Shown one piece after another: positions 21,926 to 32,840 of a stretch of DNA of 64,000 nt; position 1 is the first letter of the stretch; every line of letters begins with the position of its first letter. Source of the DNA: Paramacrobiotus metropolitanus (lineage: Eukaryota > Tardigrada > Eutardigrada > Parachela > Macrobiotidae); NCBI RefSeq assembly GCF_019649055.1, contig NW_026570334.1:186001-250000 (forward strand). Reading direction: 5' to 3'. Under the pieces are notes generated by a model that had not been told where the DNA came from, did not search any database, and worked only from the letters and a program-made list of their open reading frames with translations. The translations under genes were made by a program, and so were the position numbers.

Positions 21926-22966
21926 GATTTTGGACCATGGCGTCCACTTGGGCCCATTTGTCCCTGGGGTATGGGATGGCACCCATGATGTAATCCGTCA
22001 CAACCCGGTGGGGAAGTGGCCGGATGTTAATACCCTGGTCCTCAGCATACTTGTAAGGATCAAAGTCCGAAGTGCTGCCAGATGTTGCAGGCTGGACCGG
22101 TAGGTCCGCCGCTGACAATGTGGCCTCAGTCTCCATTGGTATTTGGATACTGATGTTGTGGGCCACCGAGCTGACACTTCGTTCTGGTCGCTTGGTGGAC
22201 TGCGCGACAACAAGGCTGGACTCAGTTTCGTTCCGTTTCCCGGGTGATGTGCGCGGTTGGCGCTCGGGCTGGCTGCGGCTTTGGCGGCCACTCTGGTCCT
22301 GGTTGCGGCTCTGGATCTGATGACGTAAGTCATCTGGGTTCCGCGGTAGCGGTGCCAGTGGTGTGCGCTGTTCAGTGCGCGCTGGCTGGTATTGGCCTTT
22401 CAAGGCGTCCAGCAATCCACCTTCCATCAGCTGTCGGGCCACTTGGTCAACCATAGCTTTGTTGATGTTTTCCAGGATCGTTTTTTCGAACCCCTGGTTG
22501 TATTCCATGGGTATGGGCAACTCGTGTCCGTAGGATCGAGAGCCTGATGATGGCCGCTGATGGTCGTAATTTCTCGGGGCGGCCGTTGGGCCACGCCCTG
22601 AGGACTGGTCAGATCCCGAGTTGCGGGATCGACGTTCCCGGTCCCGCTCGTCCTTCCGTTCTCGAGCCGATTGGCTGAGTGGGGGAATCGGAGTTCCGGT
22701 ACTGCACCAGCCAGGTTGTCGGGCGCCACTACGTTGCATGTAGAGATCGTAGATCTCTATCTGCTCATGATCCCTCAGTAGGGGAATCAGGTGGCTTCCG
22801 TCGCGGCTGGTCATATGTATGTATGCGTCGAAGTTGCCTCTCACCACTTCCAGGTAGAAGCAGTAGGCTCGTTCGCTCTCGTCGCGGAAGCCCGGCCGCA
22901 GGTGGTATGCGCAGGGGAACAACTCCCGTGAGGAATTGTCCCGGCGGTGAGGATGTGTCATACTAT
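21926..22966 (-). pseudogene. ORF-C fragment of E2, both ends missing
   Basis: Minus-strand ORF-C from about residue 22 to about residue 367. The N-terminal 21 codons or so are lost at the junction 22966/22967. The C-terminal 290 codons or so are lost by a roughly 940-bp deletion joined near 21926, the same deletion as in E4. The remaining frame is open. It runs past the junction into antisense ORF-AB sequence, giving an accidental 449-codon reading frame (21867-23216). Confidence 0.8.
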
Positions 22967-24640
22967 CCACCGTATCCTGCGCCTGGACCTTCAAACCAGC
23001 CGCAGCCGGACATAAACCAATGGCGATACCCACCACCGTGGATGTATCCGCCTGCACCTTATGGATATCCACCGCCTTATGGCGGATATGGAGCCCACCT
23101 TCAGCGGCACAACCTGACCCTACGGGCCAGGCGCCGTCTGATTCATCCATTGAGCCTCCACGAGCGGGACCGGAAGCGTACCAAACTCCAGCGCCGCCGG
23201 AAACCCAGCCAAGCACATCACGGCTTGACCAGCCTGGTGATTACCCATTACGGGTGTTTGTGAATGGACGGCTAACCATCTATAACCGACCAGAAGAGGT
23301 TCCACCGGAATTGGCGGCCCAACTAGGCCTAACCGAACCGGTACCGGCAGCAGAACCACCACCGAATCCAGTGTGTGTAGTTAGGCATGACCAGACTGTC
23401 CCACCGACAGAGCCTGTGTCATCGCCAGAGCCGGAAGATGAAGGGGACGTTCAATGGGACCCAACTACTCCGCCATTGCGCACCGAATCCCCCATTGAAC
23501 CTCTGGCCGACGGCCGGACTCCACTCTACCAACTTCAGGACAACCTGAAGGAAGTAGAGAACGCCATCCAAGAATTGGAGGCCATGATCCGAGAGTTAGA
23601 CAGGCACAGCCCTCACTACCGTGAGTTGGCCCAACGCATCCTCCTCGATCAAGACGAGTTCCGGCGCCTCGCACACGAACTTAGCGAGGAAATTGCGACC
23701 CGCCAGGCTCAGAATGAGATATTTCCTTTGCATGACCAAACTGGTCAGGCATTGCTGGCGGCATCTCGCAGGCTGAGGGAACAGCTGGAACAATATCGGA
23801 CGGAAAGACTGCTGAGGACCGAACACTCAGAAGTATGCACACGTCCGGCGCCAGCACCATCAGCACCGCCTCCCCCATAGAACCCAACAGTCGTAGTTAC
23901 CACTACGACAGGGGAATCTTCCGCACCACCAGCGGCTCAGCCCACGTCTACCGACGAGGCAATACTGAGGGCCATTGGTTTGGAAATGCGAGAACCGGCT
24001 TCTTCCCCGTACGACCTAAGGGCTTACCCAGACATACCACCCTTGGAACGTGAACTTCACGCAGCGGAATCCCTAGAAGAGGCGATCCGCAAGGCCATTA
24101 GCAACCTAAGAGGTGTGGACGTCGTCACCTTACGGAGAAAAGTCGCGTTGAACCTGGATTTCCAACGCGTCCTGGAATACATAACCAGGATTCGACGGGC
24201 CATGCTACGGTTTATGGATAAGCCATTAAACACGGCCAATGACCCACCGGCATTGCGCGAATTCCGTAACCGGCAGTATCAGCTTGGCCTGATCGATGAA
24301 GCACTTCGGCGCGTGTTGCCTAAGCCTCGACCGGGGCAGCCAACACGCGTAGGACAAACCGGACTTCTCACACCGACACAACACGCCAACCGGCGGAAGA
24401 ATTGAAGATGCGGTTTTTGAGAATTATGCGGATCTCGGCTGAACGATTTGCAGCCGGACCAGCACTTAGTCGACCAGCGAGCGCGTCGGACACAGAAACC
24501 GATAGCGACATCGAGTGGCTCGACTTACCAGATCCAACCCCTGTACCAGGCCTAACAGCTCCGCCTGATCATCTGGTCGCGCCAGAACGACAGGTCCACT
24601 GGCACCGCCACCAGATATAGCGGAACGCCTGGGACAGATT
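22967..24640 (+). pseudogene. ORF-AB of E3, broken N-terminal part
   Basis: It starts in the Pro/Tyr-rich tract. A 22-bp deletion near 23092 shifts the frame. The deleted bases in E4/E5 form a small hairpin, ATACGGC/GCCGTAT with a 5-nt loop. The coiled-coil part is then readable to a TAG at 23878-23880, a substitution of a Leu codon present in E1. A frame continues at 23980-24405 across the ORF-A/ORF-B boundary without interruption, which shows that they are one gene. A 7-nt loss near 24380 and a loss of about 16 nt near 24600 then shift the frame and restore it. Confidence 0.75.
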
Positions 24641-27600
24641 ATGAGGGGTAGCATCACATCAGCCAGACCGGCCTATACGGACGACTTTCCGGTATTGAAT
24701 CAACCGGATAATGTCAACCAACCGGCCCCTCGAATCTTACGTCCAAATGGGCAGGAGGACCAGTCCCGCGAGATTGCCTCTAGGCCAACACCGATGACGG
24801 TTCCTCAGGCATTGAGGCATAGAGACCTCATTAGAGACGCCGAGGACGTCGAACGTCGAATAACTAATCAAACCCAAAATCTTGAACCATCTGACCCGGA
24901 AGCGGCCAGATTGGCGGATCAACAACAAACGTCGTCCTACCGGATAACTTTGTTAAGGGAAATCACTCCGAACAGTACGATACCCACCGGCATCGCACTA
25001 AGAGTCTTTGACATCTTAACAACATGGATTAGAGACCGCATCGAAGAATACTGGCAGGTCCATCCACCTGGCTCGTCAACGACGGCGCGCTCCAGTGACT
25101 TCGATCCGGTGAACGAATGGCGACCATCACCAGTGTCCGAGCCAGCACTTTTGGCCCTGACATATGAACCGGCCGCCTCAACATCAGTTGGACAGCCAAT
25201 CCCAACTGAGTTGGCCCAGGCCCTACCGGTGCCTGGTACAACATCAAGCCAAACAACGGACACTGCTGGACCGGCCACAACGGACAGCAGTAAAGAAGCT
25301 CCACCGCAGGACGTCGAAATGGACGTGAGCCTGCCCGATAACACCCTTGAGCTCTGCTCGGAAAAATCGGCCCAACCAGTGCCGACACCAGCCCAACCGG
25401 CTGGTGAACCGACAAGCCCAATGGCTGTTGATACGCCAACGGCGTCATCACAGCCTAAACCGAAGCCAATTGAAGGCGACACATCAAGTGGCACCCTTGT
25501 TGTCCGGCCAACGCCTAGGAAATCGACAGGAGGACGGCCAGAACCGGCCACTCCTGCCACAACAAGTGGCCCACGGTCGCCCAGATTCGAGAAGAAGAAG
25601 AGGACTCCTCCGGAAGCGGAAGAGCCTCCTTCACAGCGGTCACTCCCACCTTGGCGGGGACCAAGGGAGAACTTGGAGTTGAACCGACCACCCAGGTCCA
25701 CTCCACCAGCGTTGAGTGATCCAGTAAGGGACTTAGACACTTCTGGCCCTACCAGGCCAGGCCGGTCCATACTCAAGCCAAAGAAGGCGGAACCATCGAC
25801 TTTGGTACTTCGTGGCCTACCAACCAAGAAGAGGAAGTCGCCGCCGAAGAACTTTCCTGGCAAGGGACACGTGCTCTCCCCACCGGAAGCACCAAAGATT
25901 CCGTCAGGAACGACACAGCCATTGCGGGACGAACCTCCAACGAGGCATCGTATCCGATTGACTCAAACGGAGTCATGGGATGACCCGCACAACCGGCTTG
26001 TAAGCGAGATCATAGAACTTGATCTACGCTTAAATCTGACTGAGGAAGATATGCGCCAGCGACTACGCGCCGGCGATCCAACACTAACGGACCGCGAAAT
26101 TGACCGCATCAACCGAGGTTGTCAACAGATGGTCCAAGGACGCACAATCCTCATCAGAAAACTGATGGCTATGCGAAGCAAGAGCCAGGCACTTCGCCAA
26201 CGCAAGATGCCTAGCGAAATCATCGAACACGCCATCTACATCCGTGGCCCACACATTAACCCTAGGGCATGGACAGTTGAACCGCGCCCGCGACCAGGCC
26301 AGCCAGTGGAGGACGAACTTCCACCGGAAGAGGCAGAAAGTGAGGACGAACAGCCTCAACTGCCAGCGGCCTTCTGGGGCGTCTCCTCTAGGGAAGAGTC
26401 GGAGATCGAGGAAGACTTGGATGAAAATGTCCAAAGGGCGTTATATGAGACCAGCCAGGTCCGGCTACCTTCAACGAAGGAATCGCCACGCCGAAGTCGA
26501 TCTCCGTCAAAACGGACTTCTCCTGGACGCGCCACATCAACCCCGGCGCGAATGCCCAGCATGCCGGCCATCGAACCGGCGCCTGCCAGGTTCACACCGA
26601 GCCGGCCAGGCAAGTCCCCGACCAAAGAGAGGATGGATACAACACCTCCTCCAGAGCCAACTGTGACCATTACTGTGGAACGAATCGCAGCACCTACGGT
26701 GTCTGCAGATTCAACACTTGAACCAGTAACGGTCACGGTAACGACTCCTGCACCAGTGGCCGCAAAATCGGCCAGAATGACGGTGCGGATAACTCCGGCT
26801 GTCTCGGCCCAACAAGTGGAAGCCGACGCGGCCTTGATGCCCATGAGTGCTCTCACTCCTATCGAGCAGAGACACTTATTGATCCATGCTGACCATAATG
26901 AACGACGGCAATATCCGTTCCTGCTCGCAAAGAGACAGGAGGCCAAGGAGCAGAATCGTATGGAAGAATACGATATGATAACCGAGATGCTCCGATCTTT
27001 GGTCCTACGGATGATAGATGATTATCGGCGCCGTCGCAACCAGAAAGCCTTTCCCCCACCGGAGGAAGACTTTAGAATGGCTGAAACCCTGTCGTCAAAC
27101 GCGCCACCAACCGTGGTACCGCCAAAGACGCAGGCACAACCACCAGCGGCATCAGAGCCAATGGACACTTCTCCGTCTGGACCTGTGGCCACAGCACCAC
27201 AGCCAGAACCAGCCCAACCGGAGGAGCAACTGAAGGCCACTTCGTCGGCACAAGAATCGGCAGGCCAAAGTCAGCCCGGAACAGGGCCAACGGCCGCTGC
27301 TCCGATAAACTTGACGAACATGCCCGCCAGCATCGACGATATACCTTTTGGCCGTCCAATTACCTTCCCTGCAACAGGGACAATGGAGAATTTTGCACTC
27401 GGCTTGGGTGTAATTCACTCAGCTAACTCCCAACGGAGTAAGCAGCCCGGAAAAGCCAAAAACCCAGAGAGGGCCAAACCGGCCTCTCGTCCAACTTCTC
27501 CACAATCGAGGGCCAAACCGGCCACTCGTCCAACTTCTCCACAATCGAGGGCCAAACCGGCCACTCGTCCAAACTCCCCTCAACCGAGTGGAAGTCAGGC

Positions 27601-29989
27601 GACCGCATCACGGCCAACATCTAACCCAGAGGCCGAACGGAACCGCCAGAAGAAACAAGCGGCCAAAGACAAGAAACGTCATGAGGCCAAGATCGCCCAG
27701 CTCGAAAAACGGCTGTCAGGCGATGAAGACGTCCAAGTCCTATCGGACAGTATGGACAAGTCACAAGAGCCAGCACAATATCGTCTATGGCAGGAAGAGG
27801 AATTCGAGCCAGTTCCCGAAGGTGAACCGCCTTCGGAGGAAACAATGCTCCCCGCGCCGGCGGACGACGAAGCTGAGCTCCCGGACCCTGGACCGGAGGC
27901 CACGCACATTGAGATCCCAACGGGTCCATATGTGCGCCAATGGGTGGCAGCGGCCAGGATCATGAGACGTACAACAGGAAGAGACATGTACCAATGTCTC
28001 GTCCGAGTTCTCCCAGCCAGAATGGCACATAGAGAAGAATTCAGAGGGCTACCGCCAGCGGACCGTGTACTAACGGCACCCTTCATGCGGCGCGTAGTAA
28101 CTCTCATCCTGGACATGGGACTTCTGGTCCGCACGCACCGTGACTGGACCAGCATGATGGAGCTTCACGTGCCTCATCGGCCAGCAGGGCTTTCCCGCAG
28201 CCGGGATTACCCCTTTCACCAAATATGCAGGACCATTGCTTACCTGCACAACCCAAGAGGCTCCAACTTGGTCGACATCGTCAGGACCATTAACGCTCTC
28301 TACTACAAAGGAGAGGCGGACCAGGAGAAACTGGAAAAGATCATTCTTGACGAGTTGTTAGCGTTGGTCAAGGACGGAACTTTAGAAACAACTAACGCCT
28401 ACCGGGCAGAGCCGATCCGCTTCACTATTCCCGGGTTCATCCCGCAGAAGACCCAACGGTCTCTGTATGTGTCACACGACGTGGGCACAAAATGGGATCC
28501 GGACAGAAAGAAAGCGGCTGGACCGCCGAAAGACAAGTTGACCGGCAGAGCCAAGGAGGCATACTTGATCTCCCAAGTGGCCAAACTGCCAGGCCCAAAG
28601 AAACTGCCGGTAGAAAAGCCTCCTCGACCGTCAGTTACAAGGAGAGAACTGGCTTCACGCCAAGAAGCGGAGGAAGAGATGCGCGCGTTCGGAACTCGGC
28701 CCGCGCCTAGAGACACAGTGTCACTGCCTAACGCAGCTGGCCGGTCCAGACCTCCTTCGCCTGCCTTATCGGCTACATCCACAAAGAGCCGAAAGGCCAC
28801 GGCCACAAAGAAAAGAGGGAAAAAAGATCCCTCACCGCAGCCAAGCGATTCGGACTCTGAGGACTCACAACCGGAGGACTCAGAGGACGAAGAACAAGAA
28901 GAGCCGGACCAGGACCAAACCATGGAGTCCCAAAAGTCCGACTCTGACGATGATGATGACCAAAGCCCTGGTAAACTTACCATGGACCTCCCGCCGGACC
29001 ATGACATGGAAACCCCACCCGGTGACGAGAATCAGCCACCTAACGGTGACCAGGACATGGAGGACCAGGGTGGCGCAGAAGGCGCCAACCAGAAACAAGG
29101 CAGCGCAGAGAGCGCTAGCCAAGAAAGTCCAGCCAGCGTGGACAACGCTGAGCCAAGTGGAAGCGCTGCATCACCCGAACGGGAAAGGATGCGCGACTCG
29201 ACCTCATCGGAATCAGATGACGGTGAGATTCCATGGACTTTACCGGACCCATGCCCGGCCATACCGCGGATTGGCTACGTCTCGCCACCAACACCAAAGG
29301 TGGCCAGGAAATGGCCAGGCGGAGATCCTTCTAAAAAGCCAAGGATCTCCAATACTGACAAGCGATGGGCATACATTAAGGCGGCCTTAAAGGCTTTGTC
29401 CCAAACGGGTACAACCCTTGCTACAGGGGGCTTGGCCTTCCAACTTATTAAGAAATGGAACGGCCCACCGCTGTCCAAGTCCAAAGTGATGAAGTACATA
29501 CAGATGGCCTACCACGAAGGAGCTATACTACGGACCCATCTGCCTAACACGCAGATTTTCTACACATTCCCACCGGAAAAAGTGGATAAGGCTCCTCAAG
29601 GCTACTGGGAATGGCGTAACGCCGTCCTCACAGTGCTGACCACCACTCAGCACCCATTAGGCCTCACACGAGGCGAAATAGCCAACCAGCTCCTGGGCCG
29701 ATACGATCTGAACGTCATCTCGCACCATCCACAACTCATCGATGGGATAGCATACATGCCGAACCAGGGCCGCCCTAGTGGGTTGTACCCTATTTGCGAG
29801 GACGTCAGATACGTCGTACGGAAGATGTTAAATGAAGGATGGCTCGAGCAAACTGTTGACGAGCCCGAGGCCCAGCAGCGGTACAGACAACATAACGTCC
29901 CACCGGATCGTTACGGCCCTCGTCCCACCGAATCCGACTCCTTGGCCTCAACCAAGTCCAAGAAGAAGCGGCGTACTCACCATCAGTGA
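24641..29989 (+). CDS. ORF-AB of E3: uninterrupted C-terminal 1,782 codons, unknown function
   Basis: This is the best copy of the accessory protein. ATG 24641 is internal to the full ORF. Residues 1-1080 or so are mostly Pro/Ser/Thr/Glu-rich and disordered, with short helical stretches (about 440-540), an Arg/Ser segment (about 620-650) and a 13-residue tandem repeat (about 945-983). Residues 1099-1280 or so look like two winged-helix-like helical units. An acidic Ser/Asp/Glu tract spans about 1385-1460. Residues 1573-1738 or so look like two more winged-helix-like units. I see no catalytic motif, signal peptide or membrane segment. It could be a nucleic-acid-binding or structural protein of the element or a captured host gene, but that is inference. 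Confidence 0.75.
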   Translation: MRGSITSARPAYTDDFPVLNQPDNVNQPAPRILRPNGQEDQSREIASRPTPMTVPQALRHRDLIRDAEDVERRITNQTQNLEPSDPEAARLADQQQTSSYRITLLREITPNSTIPTGIALRVFDILTTWIRDRIEEYWQVHPPGSSTTARSSDFDPVNEWRPSPVSEPALLALTYEPAASTSVGQPIPTELAQALPVPGTTSSQTTDTAGPATTDSSKEAPPQDVEMDVSLPDNTLELCSEKSAQPVPTPAQPAGEPTSPMAVDTPTASSQPKPKPIEGDTSSGTLVVRPTPRKSTGGRPEPATPATTSGPRSPRFEKKKRTPPEAEEPPSQRSLPPWRGPRENLELNRPPRSTPPALSDPVRDLDTSGPTRPGRSILKPKKAEPSTLVLRGLPTKKRKSPPKNFPGKGHVLSPPEAPKIPSGTTQPLRDEPPTRHRIRLTQTESWDDPHNRLVSEIIELDLRLNLTEEDMRQRLRAGDPTLTDREIDRINRGCQQMVQGRTILIRKLMAMRSKSQALRQRKMPSEIIEHAIYIRGPHINPRAWTVEPRPRPGQPVEDELPPEEAESEDEQPQLPAAFWGVSSREESEIEEDLDENVQRALYETSQVRLPSTKESPRRSRSPSKRTSPGRATSTPARMPSMPAIEPAPARFTPSRPGKSPTKERMDTTPPPEPTVTITVERIAAPTVSADSTLEPVTVTVTTPAPVAAKSARMTVRITPAVSAQQVEADAALMPMSALTPIEQRHLLIHADHNERRQYPFLLAKRQEAKEQNRMEEYDMITEMLRSLVLRMIDDYRRRRNQKAFPPPEEDFRMAETLSSNAPPTVVPPKTQAQPPAASEPMDTSPSGPVATAPQPEPAQPEEQLKATSSAQESAGQSQPGTGPTAAAPINLTNMPASIDDIPFGRPITFPATGTMENFALGLGVIHSANSQRSKQPGKAKNPERAKPASRPTSPQSRAKPATRPTSPQSRAKPATRPNSPQPSGSQATASRPTSNPEAERNRQKKQAAKDKKRHEAKIAQLEKRLSGDEDVQVLSDSMDKSQEPAQYRLWQEEEFEPVPEGEPPSEETMLPAPADDEAELPDPGPEATHIEIPTGPYVRQWVAAARIMRRTTGRDMYQCLVRVLPARMAHREEFRGLPPADRVLTAPFMRRVVTLILDMGLLVRTHRDWTSMMELHVPHRPAGLSRSRDYPFHQICRTIAYLHNPRGSNLVDIVRTINALYYKGEADQEKLEKIILDELLALVKDGTLETTNAYRAEPIRFTIPGFIPQKTQRSLYVSHDVGTKWDPDRKKAAGPPKDKLTGRAKEAYLISQVAKLPGPKKLPVEKPPRPSVTRRELASRQEAEEEMRAFGTRPAPRDTVSLPNAAGRSRPPSPALSATSTKSRKATATKKRGKKDPSPQPSDSDSEDSQPEDSEDEEQEEPDQDQTMESQKSDSDDDDDQSPGKLTMDLPPDHDMETPPGDENQPPNGDQDMEDQGGAEGANQKQGSAESASQESPASVDNAEPSGSAASPERERMRDSTSSESDDGEIPWTLPDPCPAIPRIGYVSPPTPKVARKWPGGDPSKKPRISNTDKRWAYIKAALKALSQTGTTLATGGLAFQLIKKWNGPPLSKSKVMKYIQMAYHEGAILRTHLPNTQIFYTFPPEKVDKAPQGYWEWRNAVLTVLTTTQHPLGLTRGEIANQLLGRYDLNVISHHPQLIDGIAYMPNQGRPSGLYPICEDVRYVVRKMLNEGWLEQTVDEPEAQQRYRQHNVPPDRYGPRPTESDSLASTKSKKKRRTHHQ
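27472..27588 (+). repeat. 39-bp coding repeat in ORF-AB, three units
   Basis: Three tandem units encode RAKPATRPTSPQS or close variants (first unit SRPTSPQS). E1 (about 14082-14160), E4 and E5 (about 57146-57224) have two units. The unit length is a multiple of three, so the frame is kept. Confidence 0.85.
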
Positions 29990-30180
29990 CCTAGGCGTAG
30001 AATTCGCATAGGGTCTAGGGGGTGATCCCGAAATAATTCACCGGGCAAGAAAAGCCTAGTTAACAAATCACATGTAAAATCATAGGGACGTAAAACATAG
30101 GGCGTAATTATCATAGGGACCCGTCATAGAAAAGCGGACTTGACCTAATTCTGCAAGTTTCATTTCTGTTACCACAGAGA
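29990..30180 (+). promoter_or_regulatory. ORF-AB/ORF-C spacer of E3 with splice-acceptor-like end
   Basis: Same organisation as at 16524-16717. A CCTAAT branch-point candidate at 30143-30148 is followed by a pyrimidine-rich stretch and CAG at 30175-30177, four bases before ATG 30181. The ORF-C frame is closed upstream by TAG, so ORF-C is not an extension of ORF-AB. Confidence 0.45.
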
Positions 30181-32145
30181 ATGGGACTTACACCGCAGCA
30201 GAAGTATGAACCGCGATGCTCGGACTGCAGACGCAACAGCGGCGATAGTATGACACATCCTCACCGCCGGGACAATTCCTCACGGGAGTTGTTCCCTGCG
30301 CATACCACCTGCGGCCGGGCTTCCGCGACGAGAGCGAACGAGCCTACTGCTTCTACCTGGAAGTGGTGAGAGGCAACTTCGACGCATACATACATATGAC
30401 TAGCCGCGACGGAAGCCACCTGATTCCCCTACTGAGGGATCATGAGCAGATAGAGATCTACGATCTCTACATGCAACGTAGTGGCGCCCGACAACCTGGC
30501 TGGTGCAGTACCGGAACTCCGATTCCCCCACTCAGCCAATCGGCTCGAGAACGGAAGGACGAGAGGGACCGGGAACGTCGATCACGTAACTCAGGATCTG
30601 ACCAGTCCTCAGGGCGCGGCCCAACGGCCGGCCCGATAAATTACGACCATCAGCGGCCATCATCAGGCTCTCGATCCTACGGACACGAGTTGCCCATACC
30701 CATGGAATACAACCAGGAGTTCGAAAAAACGATCCTGGAAAACATCAACAAAGCTATGGTTGACCAGGTGGCCCGACAGCTGATGGAAGGTGGATTGCTG
30801 GACGCCTTGAAAGGCCAATACCAGCCAGCGCGCACTGAACAGCGCACACCACTGGCACCGCTACCGCGGAACCCCGACGACTTACGTCACCAGATCCAGA
30901 GCCGTAACCAGGACCAAAGTGGACGCCAAAGCCGTAGCCAGCCCGAGCGCCAACCGCGCACATCACCCGGGAAGCGAAACGAGACGGAGTCCAACCTGGT
31001 CGTCGCTCAGTCTACCAAGCGACCTGAACGAAGCGTCAGCTCGGTGGCCCACAACATCAGCATCCAGATACCGATGGAAACGGAGCCTGCACCGCCGTCG
31101 TCGGACCCACCGGCCCGACAAAGCGCAAGCATCAGTGCTACGGGCTTCGATCCATATAAGCATGCGGAGGACCAAGGCATCAATATCCGGCCACTTCCCC
31201 ACCGGGAGGTGACGGATTACATTATGAGGGCCATCCCATACCCCAAAGACAGATGGGCCCAAGTTGATGCCATGGTCCAAAATCTGCAAACCTTTGTCAC
31301 CCGGTCCGGCCTCGAAATGGAAATGCAGAGGAAAGAGTGGCCCCGTGACTTTAACATGAAGGACCACATTGAGAACCGAGAAGGCTACCCGATGGTCCGT
31401 GACAATGCTCTATCGAGCATCACGGACGTAAACTTACTTGGACAGCCCATCACCAGACCGGACTGGAATGACTTGTGCCAATTGCACATTAAGGACGACC
31501 AACTTGACGTCGTCAAATATCTGGCCCAGTTTGTCCTACCGGACGCGAACGCCAGTTTCATCATTGCAGCTTGCAGAGCGGCCATAGAAATCCCATGCAA
31601 GCCAGCCGATTACAAGGACGACCCAGCGACACAAACCTATTCCTATAATGGCACGCTGATACGCATCTTTGCCGCCAGACTTGGCCACCTACACTGCCAT
31701 TGGGAACTGGAAGTTGCCTACCGGCAAGGGAAAATCGTCCCTCGGCTATTGACCCAAGTGGCCCTCCTGGGAAACCAGATCCACGAGATCGAAGCGGGAG
31801 TCAAAATCCAGAGTGCCCTGAACGTATTCAGGAGCCACATCAAAGATTACCGCTATAAACGTCCAACGGACTTCGACGATAATGCGGAAGCGTTCGTTAA
31901 TCGAACAGCAACAAGGAAACTTCCAACGAAGTTTCGAACCCAGCGATCCTCAACAGGATCGTCCGCACACGTCCAAACCCAGGACGTCTTACCAGACCAA
32001 GAAGTCCAGCCGGCCAGCACCTCCAGCCAAAATCAACAAAACCTGACAGAACAGGAATTTGGCGGCCATGGAAGAAAGCGTCATCGACCCGCTCAATTCT
32101 GGGTTGGGCGACGGCGACCAAGCCGGACAAGGAGGGCAGGGATAG
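30181..32145 (+). pseudogene. ORF-C of E3, two single-base indels
   Basis: It is nearly intact against the E5 copy. One C is missing from a four-C run near 30295, and one T is added near 32057 (GGAATTTGG against GGAATTGG). Between these the frame is open (30363-32057). The second indel replaces the natural stop at 32143-32145 with an extension to 32420. Both changes are in homopolymers, so sequencing error is as likely as real mutation. Confidence 0.8.
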
Positions 32146-32811
32146 GCCAATGGCCATTCCTGCATGTTGGCCCTAAACAGGGACCAACATCAGCTGGACC
32201 GGACTTGAACACCATGATGGGTACAATCCAACGGTTGTTACCCTCGCCCAACAAACGTGGCTTACGGCCATGTACCGTCCACCTCACCGGACCTAAATCC
32301 CTGGATCTTAACCGGATTCCCCGGATAGGCTTTGGCTTAGCGGCTAGGACCATGAATTTGGCTCGGCCATCCCAGACCATCCGACGGAGTCCACCGGATC
32401 GAACTTGGCACAACGCCTAAGTTCACCGGCATGGAAAGGATCCAGCGCCCAGAAGGCGGCGACGGCCCGCATAGAAGTTGCGACAAGCCGTGGATCAGCC
32501 TGGCCCGCATACAAGTTGCGAAAAGCCAAGGCCAAGTCCTGGCCCATAGACGTTGGACCAGGCCCACTATGCGTCTAACCGACCATAGATGGCTCACGAG
32601 TCTAGTTGTCATACCAGGCAACTGGGACAAGTGAGTTCGGGAGCCACATAGAAGTTGTGGTATACCCATTTTGCATGCCATGTCCAACATCCTCACCATG
32701 GACCGCCCAGTGGCCCATCTAAAAGATGCACCGCCCCGAGGCCAAACGAGGATGCTTCTAGTCAGCAGACCGACTCCTTTGTGGAAACGCCTACCGGCGC
32801 CCACAACTTAG
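32146..32811 (+). other. 3' non-coding region of E3, cut off by E4
   Basis: No gene. It has the same content as 18634-19597 without the 315-bp duplication, including the CATAGAAGTTG-type array (about 32466-32660). It breaks at CACAACTTA (32802-32810), where the outer end of E4 begins at 32812. With 34717-35260 on the other side it makes an imperfect inverted repeat around the E4 terminal sequence. Confidence 0.65.
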
Positions 32812-32840
32812 TGCACGCGACATCCCGTTAAGGATTATGG

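Larger units (their letters stand above)
19598..22966 (-). mobile_element. Copy E2: 3' end of an oppositely oriented element, truncated inside ORF-C
   Basis: Read on the minus strand, it runs from within ORF-C (22966) through the 3' non-coding region to the element's outer end at 19598, which reads TGCACGCG on the plus strand. It has the same outer junction, the same roughly 940-bp deletion in ORF-C and the same tail as E4, so it is a duplicate of the E4 3' end, not an independent insertion. Its other edge (22966/22967) is the tandem-duplication junction. Confidence 0.8.
22967..32811 (+). mobile_element. Copy E3: 5'-truncated element (ORF-AB, ORF-C, 3' region)
   Basis: It begins at the duplication junction in the Pro/Tyr-rich part of ORF-AB and ends where E4 starts. 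It has no gag or pol. It is the second unit of the tandem duplication and preserves the longest uninterrupted ORF-AB stretch in the window. Confidence 0.85.

Noticed and set aside
24641-29989. ORF-AB as an ordinary host gene trapped between copies
   Set aside because: It appears in four copies always between pol and ORF-C with the same spacers, and shares the rearrangement history of the element.
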